A stretch of DNA of 64,000 nucleotides from Actinomycetes bacterium (GTDB taxonomy: Bacteria > Actinomycetota > Actinomycetes > Nanopelagicales > Nanopelagicaceae). Positions 56,328-64,000 of this stretch are shown here, in pieces. The position numbers were made by a program, and so were the translations under genes. The stretch is from the NCBI GenBank assembly GCA_014190175.1, contig BJFZ01000004.1:1-64000 (forward strand), in the 5' to 3' direction. How positions within the stretch are numbered: position 1 is the stretch's first letter; the number at the start of each line of letters is the position of its first letter. The notes under the pieces were generated by a model. That model searched no databases. It was given only the letters and a program-made list of their open reading frames with translations, and was not told where the DNA came from.

Positions 56328-57143
56328 TTAAATAGGTGGATCAAATATAAACAATGTTCCGGAGAATCCACCGTCAACTGGTATTGCGATACCAGTAACA
56401 AAATCCGAGGCTGCACTTCCTAAAAATCCGGCCACACCCTCAAAATCTGACCCCGTTCCCCACCTATTTGCCGGCGTGCGTTGCATAACTTGCTGCTCAA
56501 GTCCTGGGATTGAACGGGATTGGGTTGTCATTTCGGTTTTCACCCATCCCGGGAGAACAGCATTTACTTGAATATTATCAGCACCCCAAGCTACTGCTAA
56601 AGATTTGGCTAATTGAACTACTGCACCTTTTGTAGCCGCATATGCAGAAGTTATCCCAAATCCAAAGATGCTTGTCATAGAGCCAATAGTGATTATTTTT
56701 CCGCCACCACGCTTTTTCATTTCTGGATAAACGGCTTGGCAGCACTCGAAAACCGCAGTTAAATTTGTATCTAAAACATCTTTCCAATCTGCTTTAGAAA
56801 AATCTTCTGGTCTTTTGCGAATAGTTATACCTGCATTAGCAACTAAAATATCAATTGAGCCAAGTTTTGCAACTGTATCAATTACGGCTTGATCAATATC
56901 TGCTCGAATATTTACATCTACTTTGAATGCAACTGCTCGTACTCCAAGGGATTCAAGTTCAGCTACCGCTTTGGCACTTTTTTCGAGGTTGCGCGACCAG
57001 ATCGCGATATTTGCACCAGATTTAGCAAATCCCCGCGCAAATCCAAGACCAATTCCACCATTTCCACCAGTGACTACGGCAACTTTGCCCTGCAAGTCAA
57101 AGGCGGATGATGACATTGATGACATTGATGACATTGATGACAT
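56328..57143 (-). CDS. Short-chain dehydrogenase/reductase with reiterated start region
   Basis: NAD(P)-dependent SDR of the classical type, 271 residues: nucleotide motif VVTGGNGGIGLGFARG, NAGITIRKRP, catalytic Ser in ITIGSMTS and YAATK (Tyr/Lys), and VNAVLPGWVKTEMT. It resembles gluconate 5-dehydrogenase or 3-oxoacyl reductases; substrate not predictable. The first 12 residues are four Met-Ser-Ser units created by a 9-bp tandem repeat, so there are four in-frame ATG codons (57143, 57134, 57125, 57116) and none has a Shine-Dalgarno. It begins 9 bp after the clpC stop and is followed at 8 bp by the DoxX-Rieske gene. Confidence 0.85.
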   Translation of the reverse strand: MSSMSSMSSMSSSAFDLQGKVAVVTGGNGGIGLGFARGFAKSGANIAIWSRNLEKSAKAVAELESLGVRAVAFKVDVNIRADIDQAVIDTVAKLGSIDILVANAGITIRKRPEDFSKADWKDVLDTNLTAVFECCQAVYPEMKKRGGGKIITIGSMTSIFGFGITSAYAATKGAVVQLAKSLAVAWGADNIQVNAVLPGWVKTEMTTQSRSIPGLEQQVMQRTPANRWGTGSDFEGVAGFLGSAASDFVTGIAIPVDGGFSGTLFIFDPPI

Positions 57144-57147
57144 TAAT
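57112..57147. repeat. 9-bp tandem repeat carrying four start codons
   Basis: GACATTGAT three times perfectly, then GACATTAAT (one mismatch). On the coding strand each unit contains an in-frame ATG of the SDR gene; the array lies between the clpC stop and the SDR body. Confidence 0.93.
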
Positions 57148-57152
57148 GACAG

Positions 57153-59654
57153 TTAAACTGCTGGAGTTTCGGCCAGATCCTCAGGTGTGTTGGGTGTTGA
57201 AATCTTTGGTTCACCAGTAAAAGTGAACTTCGCGTCAACTCCTTCGCCTTCAGTATCAACAACGATAATTTCACCGGCTTTAAGTTCACCAAATAAAATC
57301 TTCTCAGAGAGAATATCTTCAATCTCTCGTTGAATGGTTCGGCGTAATGGACGTGCTCCCATTACTGGGTCATAACCGCGGGATGCGATCAATGCCTTTG
57401 CGGAAGGTTTCAATTCGATACCCATATCTTTGGCCTTCAACCGCTCATCAAGTAACGCAATCATCAAATCAACAATTTGGACAATCTCTGCCTCTGTCAA
57501 TTGATGGAAGACAACTATCTCGTCAATACGGTTTAAAAATTCTGGACGGAAATGGGCTTTAAGTTCATCAGTAACTTTATTGCGCATCCGCTCATAAGAG
57601 GTTTGTGAATCGCCACTATTAGCAAAACCAAGTCCAGCACCCTTTGAAATATCACGAGTTCCAAGGTTTGTAGTCATGATGATGATTGTGTTTTTAAAAT
57701 CTACAACACGACCTTGCGCATCTGTTAAACGTCCATCTTCAAGAACTTGTAGCAAGGAGTTGAAAATATCTGGATGTGCTTTTTCAATCTCATCAAAGAG
57801 CACAACAGAGAATGGACGGCGCCGAACTTTCTCGGTGAGTTGTCCGCCCTCGTCATAACCAACATATCCTGGAGGTGAACCAAATAACCGTGAAACAGTA
57901 TGGCGTTCGGCGTACTCACTCATATCAAGTTGAATAAGTGCATCTGCATCACCAAATAAGAAACTAGCCAAAGTGCGTGATAGTTCAGTCTTACCAACGC
58001 CAGAAGGACCGGCGAAGATAAATGAGCCGCCCGGACGTTTAGGATCTTTCAATCCTGCTCGTGCACGACGAATCGCTTGTGAAAGTGCCTTAATGGCTTG
58101 ATCTTGGCCAATTACCCGTTTGTGCAATTCATCTTCCATGCGTAACAAACGTGAGGTCTCTTCCTCAGTCAACTTCACAATCGGAATTCCGGTAGCTGCA
58201 GCAAGAACTTCAGCAATCTCTTCTTCGCCAACAACTGAAACCTGGTCTAAATCTCCAGCTTTCCATTGCTTCTCGCGCTCACTTTTTTCTTGAATCAGAG
58301 TTTTTTCTTTATCGCGAAGTGAGGCTGCTTTTTCAAAATCTTGTCCATCAATTGCCGACTCTTTTTCGCGTCGAACATTTGCGATGCGATCATCAAACTC
58401 ACGTAAATCAGGTGGTGCTGTCATGCGCTTGATACGCAGACGAGATCCGGCTTCATCAATAAGGTCAATTGCTTTATCTGGCAAGAAGCGATCTGAAACA
58501 TAACGATCTGCCAAAGTAGCAGCCGCAACTAAAGCTGTATCTGTAATTGAAACATGGTGATGTGACTCGTAACGATCACGAAGTCCTTTTAAAATCTCGA
58601 TGGTGTGAGTTACGGATGGTTCAGCAACTTGAATTGGCTGAAAACGTCGCTCAAGTGCAGCATCTTTTTCTAAATGTTTGCGGTATTCATCAAGAGTCGT
58701 GGCACCAATTGTCTGAAGTTCGCCACGTGCCAACATCGGTTTTAAAATGCTTGCCGCATCAATTGCACCTTCGGCTGCACCTGCTCCTACCAATGTGTGA
58801 ATTTCATCGATGAACAAAATAATGTCACCACGGGTGCGAATCTCTTTCAATACTTTCTTCAAGCGCTCTTCAAAATCTCCACGGTAGCGACTTCCAGCAA
58901 CTAACGCACCAAGATCTAGTGAATAGATTTGTTTATCTTTAATAGTTTCTGGAACTAAGTTTTTAACAATCGCCTGAGCAAGTCCTTCAACCACCGCGGT
59001 TTTACCAACGCCTGGTTCACCAATTAATACTGGGTTATTTTTTGTACGACGGGAAAGAATTTGCATTACGCGTTCAATCTCTTTTTCGCGACCAATTACC
59101 GGATCGAGTTTTCCTTCCCGAGCAGCAGCAGTTAAGTTGCGACCAAATTGATCAAGCACAAGTGAAGTAGATGGAGTTCCTTCAGCAGGACCGCTAGAAG
59201 TTGCGGCCTCTTTGCCTTGATAACCTGAAAGCAATTGAATTACTTGTTGACGTACACGATTTAAATCTGCGCCAAGTTTTACCAAAACTTGAGCAGCAAC
59301 GCCTTCGCCTTCACGAATTAAACCAAGCAAAATATGTTCGGTGCCAATGTAGTTGTGTCCGAGTTGCAAAGCTTCACGAAGTGAAAGTTCTAATACTTTT
59401 TTAGCGCGTGGAGTAAATGGAATATGTCCACTTGGTGCTTGTTGGCCTTGACCAATAATCTCTTCAACTTGTGCACGAACTGCCTCAAGTGAAATCCCAA
59501 GTGATTCAAGCGCTTTTGCGGCTACACCTTCACCTTCGTGAATTAAGCCAAGCAAAATGTGCTCAGTGCCGATGTAATTGTGATTGAGCATGCGAGCTTC
59601 TTCTTGGGCGAGTACAACTACTCGTCTGGCTCGGTCAGTAAACCGCTCAAACAT
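57153..59654 (-). CDS. clpC: ATP-dependent protease ATPase subunit ClpC
   Basis: AAA+ unfoldase that feeds ClpP and, in actinobacteria, is usually essential. Domains in order: two N-terminal Clp repeats ([20 protein letters not shown], repeated as [20 protein letters not shown]), AAA1 with [10 protein letters not shown], a middle domain with a UVR-like motif ([15 protein letters not shown]), AAA2 with [10 protein letters not shown] and the ClpP-docking loop GLGF. ATG 59654 was chosen because GAGGAG lies 6 nt upstream; the frame can extend to 59705 without benefit. 833 residues is normal. The SDR and DoxX-Rieske genes follow on the same strand. Confidence 0.97.
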   Translation of the reverse strand: MFERFTDRARRVVVLAQEEARMLNHNYIGTEHILLGLIHEGEGVAAKALESLGISLEAVRAQVEEIIGQGQQAPSGHIPFTPRAKKVLELSLREALQLGHNYIGTEHILLGLIREGEGVAAQVLVKLGADLNRVRQQVIQLLSGYQGKEAATSSGPAEGTPSTSLVLDQFGRNLTAAAREGKLDPVIGREKEIERVMQILSRRTKNNPVLIGEPGVGKTAVVEGLAQAIVKNLVPETIKDKQIYSLDLGALVAGSRYRGDFEERLKKVLKEIRTRGDIILFIDEIHTLVGAGAAEGAIDAASILKPMLARGELQTIGATTLDEYRKHLEKDAALERRFQPIQVAEPSVTHTIEILKGLRDRYESHHHVSITDTALVAAATLADRYVSDRFLPDKAIDLIDEAGSRLRIKRMTAPPDLREFDDRIANVRREKESAIDGQDFEKAASLRDKEKTLIQEKSEREKQWKAGDLDQVSVVGEEEIAEVLAAATGIPIVKLTEEETSRLLRMEDELHKRVIGQDQAIKALSQAIRRARAGLKDPKRPGGSFIFAGPSGVGKTELSRTLASFLFGDADALIQLDMSEYAERHTVSRLFGSPPGYVGYDEGGQLTEKVRRRPFSVVLFDEIEKAHPDIFNSLLQVLEDGRLTDAQGRVVDFKNTIIIMTTNLGTRDISKGAGLGFANSGDSQTSYERMRNKVTDELKAHFRPEFLNRIDEIVVFHQLTEAEIVQIVDLMIALLDERLKAKDMGIELKPSAKALIASRGYDPVMGARPLRRTIQREIEDILSEKILFGELKAGEIIVVDTEGEGVDAKFTFTGEPKISTPNTPEDLAETPAV

Positions 59655-59872
59655 GGCAACTCCTCTAACTATGTAATGTGCCCCTTTGCGTGGGTACATC
59701 TCCAAGCCTAATCATCTCTTACTTAGGCGGCACATTGGATGGTATTTCTTTTAACGCTCAATTGGGCTCAAATATGCCCTCCGAGCCACTTTGAAATTGC
59801 TGGTCCACCAGATCTAGCCAAAATCCCGAAATCTGCCCCAATCCATAGTTTGGGCAGGGATCCTCCAAATCC
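59655..59872. other. Intergenic region upstream of clpC
   Basis: Holds the clpC Shine-Dalgarno and presumably its promoter; I could not assign -35/-10 boxes or a HAIR/CIRCE-type operator. A stem, CTGCCC (59833-59838) with GGGCAG (59852-59857), just after the argA stop may end the nad-lys-arg transcript, but it lacks a U-tract. Confidence 0.4.
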
Positions 59873-60370
59873 TTAAAGCAGCCGCAACATTCTGGTGTTC
59901 CCCAGAGTGTTTGGCTTCACACTCTCTAGCTCCAAGAATTCAGCAATACCCGCATCGTATGAGAGCAAAAGCTCTTGGTAAACGGCTGGATCAACAGGGG
60001 TTCCTTGAATTTCCACAAATCCATGTCTACTAAAGAAATCTGTTTCAAATGTTAAACAGAAAATTCTTTTTACTCCAAGTTCGATTGCACGAGTTGTGAT
60101 GTGCTCCATTATTTGCGACCCGATACCAGCGCCTCGATATTTTTCAATAACAGCCATCGTTCGCACTTCTGCTAAATCTTCCCAAAGAATATGCAGTGCG
60201 CCGCAACCAATAACTTCGCCATCTATTTCAGCAACTGTAAATTCCTGAACAGATTCATAAAGAGTTACTGTCTCTTTTGTAAGTAGTCTGCGGCCAAGTG
60301 CATAAGTATCGATAATTTGTCGAAGTTTTTTAATGTCACTTGTGCGAGCTGGACGGATTATTGGATTCAT
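59873..60370 (-). CDS. argA: Amino-acid N-acetyltransferase (short ArgA type)
   Basis: Single-domain GNAT enzyme of 165 residues, like the short actinobacterial N-acetylglutamate synthase that starts arginine synthesis. The acetyl-CoA loop is VIEKYRGAGIGSQIMEHI, preceded by ILWEDLAEVRTMAV, and the family's FFSRHGFVEI is present. It lacks the amino acid kinase domain of E. coli ArgA. Its ATG overlaps the lysS stop by 4 nt. Other arginine genes are not in the window, so the activity is assigned from family only. Confidence 0.8.
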   Translation of the reverse strand: MNPIIRPARTSDIKKLRQIIDTYALGRRLLTKETVTLYESVQEFTVAEIDGEVIGCGALHILWEDLAEVRTMAVIEKYRGAGIGSQIMEHITTRAIELGVKRIFCLTFETDFFSRHGFVEIQGTPVDPAVYQELLLSYDAGIAEFLELESVKPNTLGNTRMLRLL

Positions 60371-61884
60371 TCTGGTTTCACTAGTGGAAATAAAATAGTT
60401 TCCCGAATTCCAAGACCAGTTATTGCCATCAACAATCTATCTACACCCATGCCCATCCCTCCCAGTGGCGGCATTCCAAATTCAAGAGCGCGTAAAAAAT
60501 CCTCATCTAAGACCATGGCTTCAACATCACCTTTTGCACCAAGTGCTGCTTGTGCTACTAACCGCTCACGTTGAATAACTGGATCTGTTAATTCGGAGTA
60601 ACCAGTTGCAAGTTCGAAACCATCAATATATAAATCCCATTTCTCAGCGACACCTGGGATATCTCGATGTGATCGAACCAGTGGTGATGTGTCCAACGGA
60701 AATCCCATAACAAAGGTTGGAGTTTTCAACTCTGGCCTAACTAAATGTTCAAACAATTCTTCTAGCAATTTTCCGGTGATCCATTTTGGATCAACTGATA
60801 AGCCGACCTTTTTTGCTAATTCAATTAGCTCATCATGAGAAGTCATTGCGGTAACTTCTACGCCAACTGCTTTAGAAACAGATCCGTACAGTGAAATCTG
60901 ATCCCACTTTCCACCTAAATCACTTTCCCGCCCATCAAAATGTGTGACTGTTGTAGATCCACAACTTGCAATTGCTGCTTCTTGCACTAATGCCCTTGTT
61001 AACTCAATCATCGAATTCCAATCTCCATAAGATTGGTAAGACTCGATCATTGCAAACTCTGGCGAGTGTGAAGAGTCAGCGCCTTCATTTCTGAAATTTC
61101 GGTTGATTTCGAAAACTCGCTCAATACCACCAACAATGCAACGTTTTAAATAAAGTTCTGGTGCAATTCTAAGAAAAAGTTCCATGTCATAGGCGTTAAT
61201 GTGAGTCTTAAATGGTCGGGCAGCAGCTCCGCCGTGTAATACCTGCAACATTGGGGTTTCGACTTCAATAAAATCTCGCTGGGAAAATGTGTCGCGAAGA
61301 GATTTCATTACAACTGGTCGTAAGCGGGCATTTGATCTGGCTTCTGGTCTAACTATTAAATCCACATAACGCATCCGAACCCGGGTCTCTTCAGATAAAG
61401 GTTTATGTTCTACCGGTAGCGGACGTAAAGTTTTAGCTGCCATATTCCAAGAAGTTGCCAGAATTGAAAGTTCGCCGCGTTTTGACGTGATTATTTCACC
61501 GGTGACACTTACAAAATCTCCAATATCTACAAAGGTTTTCCATTGTCCCAAAACTTCTTCGCCAACTTTGTCTAGCGAGAACATCGCTTGTAATTCAGTT
61601 CCATCACCTTCACGCAAAGTTGCAAAACATAATTTTCCAGTATCCCGCTTAAAGATAACTCGACCACTCAAGCTCTCTGTTACCCCAGTTTTTACATCTA
61701 TTTCTAGATCAGCAAACTTTTCTCGTATCGATTTAAGTGAAGAGGTGCGTGGAACCGAAACTGGATAAGGCGCAACCCCTGAGGAAATTAAAGATTCTCT
61801 TTTTTCATGTCGGATTCGAATCTGCTCTGGCAGATCATCCACTTCGGCGCTGCTATTGCTTTCCTGCGCACCTTTTTCGCTCAT
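60367..61884 (-). CDS. lysS: Lysyl-tRNA synthetase, class II
   Basis: Charges tRNA-Lys with lysine, 505 residues. An N-terminal OB-fold anticodon domain (about 55-160, with LSGRVIFKRDTGKLCFATLR) precedes the class II core: motif 2 INRNFRNEGADSSHSPEFAM and motif 3 GMGMGVDRLLMAI near the C-terminus. TACCCT ends 6 nt before its ATG and there is no Shine-Dalgarno, so a separate leaderless mRNA may arise within the nadB-nadC-coaX-lysS-argA series. Confidence 0.96.
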   Translation of the reverse strand: MSEKGAQESNSSAEVDDLPEQIRIRHEKRESLISSGVAPYPVSVPRTSSLKSIREKFADLEIDVKTGVTESLSGRVIFKRDTGKLCFATLREGDGTELQAMFSLDKVGEEVLGQWKTFVDIGDFVSVTGEIITSKRGELSILATSWNMAAKTLRPLPVEHKPLSEETRVRMRYVDLIVRPEARSNARLRPVVMKSLRDTFSQRDFIEVETPMLQVLHGGAAARPFKTHINAYDMELFLRIAPELYLKRCIVGGIERVFEINRNFRNEGADSSHSPEFAMIESYQSYGDWNSMIELTRALVQEAAIASCGSTTVTHFDGRESDLGGKWDQISLYGSVSKAVGVEVTAMTSHDELIELAKKVGLSVDPKWITGKLLEELFEHLVRPELKTPTFVMGFPLDTSPLVRSHRDIPGVAEKWDLYIDGFELATGYSELTDPVIQRERLVAQAALGAKGDVEAMVLDEDFLRALEFGMPPLGGMGMGVDRLLMAITGLGIRETILFPLVKPE

Positions 61885-61890
61885 GGGTAG

Positions 61891-61896
61891 AGGGTA
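61891..61896 (-). promoter_or_regulatory. Candidate internal leaderless -10 (TACCCT) of lysS
   Basis: TANNNT hexamer ending 6 nt before ATG 61884, in the 18-bp coaX-lysS gap; no Shine-Dalgarno is present. Confidence 0.45.
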
Positions 61897-61902
61897 CCGG
61901 TT

Positions 61903-62664
61903 CTAGTGGTTTCGCTCATGCACCAAGCGAAGGCCAATCAAGGTCAAATCTGGTTCGTGAAAATCAATGGTTTCACAAATTCCAATAACTAAGGTTGCCA
62001 ATCCGCCAGTAGCAACTACCGTGATTCCATCTACATCAAGTTCGTCACTAATCCGCCTTACCAAGCCATCCACCTGTCCAGCAAAGCCATAAATTGTTCC
62101 AGATTGCAAAGCTTCGACAGTATTTTTCCCAATAACTGATTTCGGTTTAATTAATTCAACTTTTCTAAGTTGTGCAGCTCGAGCCGCTAACGCCTCAACA
62201 GAGATTTCAATTCCGGGTGCAAGTGCCCCGCCTAAAAATTCCCCTTTCGCTGATACAACATCAAAATTAGTAGAGGTACCAAAATCAACAACAATTACTG
62301 GACCGTTTTCACCAAACATCTCATGAGCGGCCAATGTATTTGCGATTCGATCTGATCCAATCTCCTTTGGATTATCTACAAGCAGCGGAACGCCGGTTTT
62401 AATACCAGGTTCAAGTATGGTCGATGGTGTTTGCGCGTAATGCCTCGAAAGCATTGTGCGTAATTCACGCAGAACTGCCGGCACTGTTGAACATAGCGAG
62501 ATACCACTTACCTCAAAATCTTCTACTAAAGAGCGGTATTTAATCCACAACTCATCAGCGGTGTCACGTGGATCTGTCTTAACTCGCCATGAATGTAAAA
62601 TCTTTTGATCATCAAAAATTCCTAAGACTGTGTTGGTATTCCCAACATCTATGGTTAGTAACAT
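61903..62664 (-). CDS. coaX: Type III pantothenate kinase CoaX
   Basis: First enzyme of CoA synthesis, phosphorylating pantothenate, 253 residues. The phosphate loop LLTIDVGNTNTVLGIF begins the protein; EPGIKTGVPLLVDNPKEIGS and VIVVDFGTSTNFDVVSAKGE followed by GGALAPGI are the family signatures. It is 1 bp from nadC, with AAGGAT as Shine-Dalgarno. Position next to nadBC and lysS is common in actinobacteria. Confidence 0.95.
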   Translation of the reverse strand: MLLTIDVGNTNTVLGIFDDQKILHSWRVKTDPRDTADELWIKYRSLVEDFEVSGISLCSTVPAVLRELRTMLSRHYAQTPSTILEPGIKTGVPLLVDNPKEIGSDRIANTLAAHEMFGENGPVIVVDFGTSTNFDVVSAKGEFLGGALAPGIEISVEALAARAAQLRKVELIKPKSVIGKNTVEALQSGTIYGFAGQVDGLVRRISDELDVDGITVVATGGLATLVIGICETIDFHEPDLTLIGLRLVHERNH

Positions 62665-62665
62665 T

Positions 62666-63559
62666 TTATTTATCCTTAACTTTAAGATCTAATCCGATAT
62701 CAAGAATTGCAGCAGAGTGGGTTAGCGCACCTATCGCAATAAAATCAACTCCACTTGACGCATATTCGCGTGCGTTCTCTAAAGTGATTCCTCCTGATGC
62801 TTCAAGTTTTGTTCGGTTAGCACATTGTGCAACCGCTACTTTGCATTCCTTTGATGACATGTTGTCTAGCAAAATTAAATCTACTTTGCCCGCTATCGCT
62901 TCTTCCATTTGGTCTAAACGATCAATCTCAACTTCGATAGAAAGGTTTGGAAATTTACTTCGCACCTCGTAAATTGCCTTTGTAATACTTCCCGTTGCCG
63001 CGATGTGATTATCTTTTATGAGAGCGGCGTCAGATAAGTTCATCCGATGATTTGTGGCCCCTCCCATTCGGACTGCAAACTTTTCAATTTCTCGCCATCC
63101 TGGTGTGGTTTTCCGAGTATCGCGAATTATGCAACCTGTTCCTTTTACGGCTTCGACCCAAATATTTGAAATGGTTGCAACACCTGATAGCCGCGAAAGA
63201 AAATTTAACGCGGTTCGCTCTGCAAAAAGTAAATCGGTAACTTTTCCAGTAGCTTCAAAAATCAATTCTCCCGCTTTAACTTTGCTTCCTTCGGGAATTT
63301 GCTTAGCAAAAGTAATTGCAGAGTTTCCAGCAATTTCAAGCACGGCTTGTGCAGCAAAGATTCCAGCAACAACGCCAGCCTTTCTGGCATTAAATTGGGC
63401 AACTGCTATTTGATTAGCTGGGATCGTTGCAACTGTTGTTGCATCTAAACCACTGCCCAAATCTTCTCGAAGCGCTGCATCGACCAATACTTCAAATGGT
63501 TGCGGTGATATTTTGTGCTCCAGCATTGTTGCAACAAGTTGATTAGATAACCTACTCAT
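62666..63559 (-). CDS. nadC: Nicotinate-nucleotide pyrophosphorylase NadC
   Basis: Quinolinate phosphoribosyltransferase, producing nicotinate mononucleotide in de novo NAD synthesis. Signatures: ATGKVTDLLFAERTALNFLS, IIRDTRKTTPGWREIEKFAV, GGATNHRMNLSDAALIKDNH and EASGGITLENAREYASSGVD. 297 residues is normal. Its start overlaps the nadB stop by 8 nt. Confidence 0.96.
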   Translation of the reverse strand: MSRLSNQLVATMLEHKISPQPFEVLVDAALREDLGSGLDATTVATIPANQIAVAQFNARKAGVVAGIFAAQAVLEIAGNSAITFAKQIPEGSKVKAGELIFEATGKVTDLLFAERTALNFLSRLSGVATISNIWVEAVKGTGCIIRDTRKTTPGWREIEKFAVRMGGATNHRMNLSDAALIKDNHIAATGSITKAIYEVRSKFPNLSIEVEIDRLDQMEEAIAGKVDLILLDNMSSKECKVAVAQCANRTKLEASGGITLENAREYASSGVDFIAIGALTHSAAILDIGLDLKVKDK

Positions 63560-64000
63560 TAATCACCTTTTCTAAATTGTGAAGGTAATTTCCGGCTATA
63601 TCCATTTCTTGTAAAATCCGCTGCTGCCATGAATCTAATGAGTTAGGGAAATCCTCTCGCCAATGTGATCCCCGAGTCTCTTCTCTAATTAGCGCTGAGC
63701 GCACTAAAACATTTGCCAAACAATGCAAATTAGTTACTTCCCAAGCCTCAACGCAAGGTTGATCGGATGTTCTTTTCGCTAGTTGATTCAAGGTAGCCAA
63801 TACCTCTTCTAAAGATTCTCTAGTTCTAATCACGCCAGCACCTTTGCTCATAGCATTAGCGATATCTGTTCTAATTGCAGGATCAAGCAAAATGCTCTTT
63901 GAATTATTTTCTACCGGCTCACCTTGAGCCGGTAGATTTACTTTTAAATCATCAGCAATTCTTGCTGCGAAAACTAATCCTTCTAATAAAGAGTTAGAAG
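63552..64000 (-). CDS. nadB: L-aspartate oxidase NadB, C-terminal part
   Basis: The frame is open to the right edge, so only the last 148 or so codons are present. SNSLLEGLVFAARIADDL at the edge is the NadB signature after the FAD active site; the rest is the C-terminal three-helix domain with AIRTDIANAMSKGAGVIRTR, then LANVLVRSALIREETRGSHW. NadB oxidises aspartate to iminoaspartate, the first step to quinolinate. NadA is not in the window but should lie just to the right. An 11-bp hairpin is found inside the linker between these parts. Confidence 0.93.
   Translation of the reverse strand, partial: SNSLLEGLVFAARIADDLKVNLPAQGEPVENNSKSILLDPAIRTDIANAMSKGAGVIRTRESLEEVLATLNQLAKRTSDQPCVEAWEVTNLHCLANVLVRSALIREETRGSHWREDFPNSLDSWQQRILQEMDIAGNYLHNLEKVINE
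63911..63935. repeat. Perfect 11-bp hairpin inside nadB
   Basis: CTACCGGCTCA (63911-63921) and TGAGCCGGTAG (63925-63935) are perfect reverse complements with a CCT loop. It lies in the poorly conserved linker between the catalytic and C-terminal parts of NadB. Confidence 0.9.

Noticed and set aside
57112..57147. Phase variation (on/off switching) by the start-codon repeat
   Set aside because: A 9-bp unit cannot shift the frame, so only tuning of initiation is plausible.
63552..63890. Separate small gene of 112 codons at the right end
   Set aside because: The frame continues through 63890 to the window edge with the NadB signature; the apparent start is an internal TTG.
1..64000. CRISPR arrays, insertion sequences, prophage or toxin-antitoxin genes
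   Set aside because: Looked for spaced direct repeats, transposase or integrase motifs and small overlapping toxin/antitoxin pairs; none could be supported. The 95-residue/glutaredoxin pair is not toxin-like.

Overview
The window looks like a contiguous stretch of chromosome from a low-G+C, streamlined actinobacterium. A freshwater 'acI'/Nanopelagicales-type organism is my best guess, from memory of gene content and style and not from any search. Supporting points are a complete 14-gene nuo operon flanked by menG/ubiE and a long-chain polyprenyl synthase, a menaquinone (men) cluster beside system II cytochrome c maturation genes, actinobacterial-type XPB helicase, short ArgA and the 32-residue bS22 protein, and very tight packing with many 1-8 nt gene overlaps. 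No phage, insertion sequence, CRISPR array or rRNA operon is visible.

Layout. 1-5060: 3' part of a class I fumarase, a secreted lysozyme-like protein, short ribosome hibernation factor, a large secreted protein with a C-terminal Cys-pair tag, and PsiE. 5127-9395: GntR regulator and a sugar ABC uptake operon (binding protein plus two permeases, no ATPase). 9413-12300: FAD amine oxidase-like protein, tRNA-Tyr, L-rhamnose mutarotase, DUF4236/TPR protein. 12400-13789: YajQ and a RarD-type transporter. 13751-30680: polyprenyl synthase, nuoN to nuoA (all minus strand) and menG. 30744-38333: bioY-menF, menD-menC-menB, menE-menA and a small membrane protein. 38341-42685: ccsB-resB-ccdA-resA and a histidine phosphatase. 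42732-47717: helicase-associated protein, M20 peptidase, XPB helicase. 47722-53987: glutaredoxin, a secreted metalloprotease-like protein, bS22, a secreted repeat protein, proC, and a Cys-rich protein. 54032-59654: radA, a DoxX-Rieske fusion, an SDR and clpC. 59873-64000: argA, lysS, coaX, nadC and the 3' part of nadB.

How it fits together. The men genes, menG and the polyprenyl synthase make menaquinone, which complex I (nuo) reduces with electrons from NADH. Nad and CoaX supply NAD and CoA, and the ccs/res/ccd genes mature extracytoplasmic c-type cytochromes for the downstream chain. The DoxX-Rieske fusion may be another membrane quinone-linked redox protein.

The observation I consider most worth following is a consistent promoter architecture. 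Eleven genes that begin transcription units (or, for lysS, could have an internal promoter) lack a visible Shine-Dalgarno sequence and instead carry a TANNNT hexamer 6-9 nt before the start codon, as expected for leaderless mRNAs. In the menB/menE divergent pair one 7-bp palindrome, TAGCCTA, supplies this hexamer in both directions within a 19-bp gap. Four separate genes also contain in-frame arrays of three or four 9-bp units, one of them reiterating the start codon of an SDR gene. I found no clearly new multi-gene defence or biosynthetic system.
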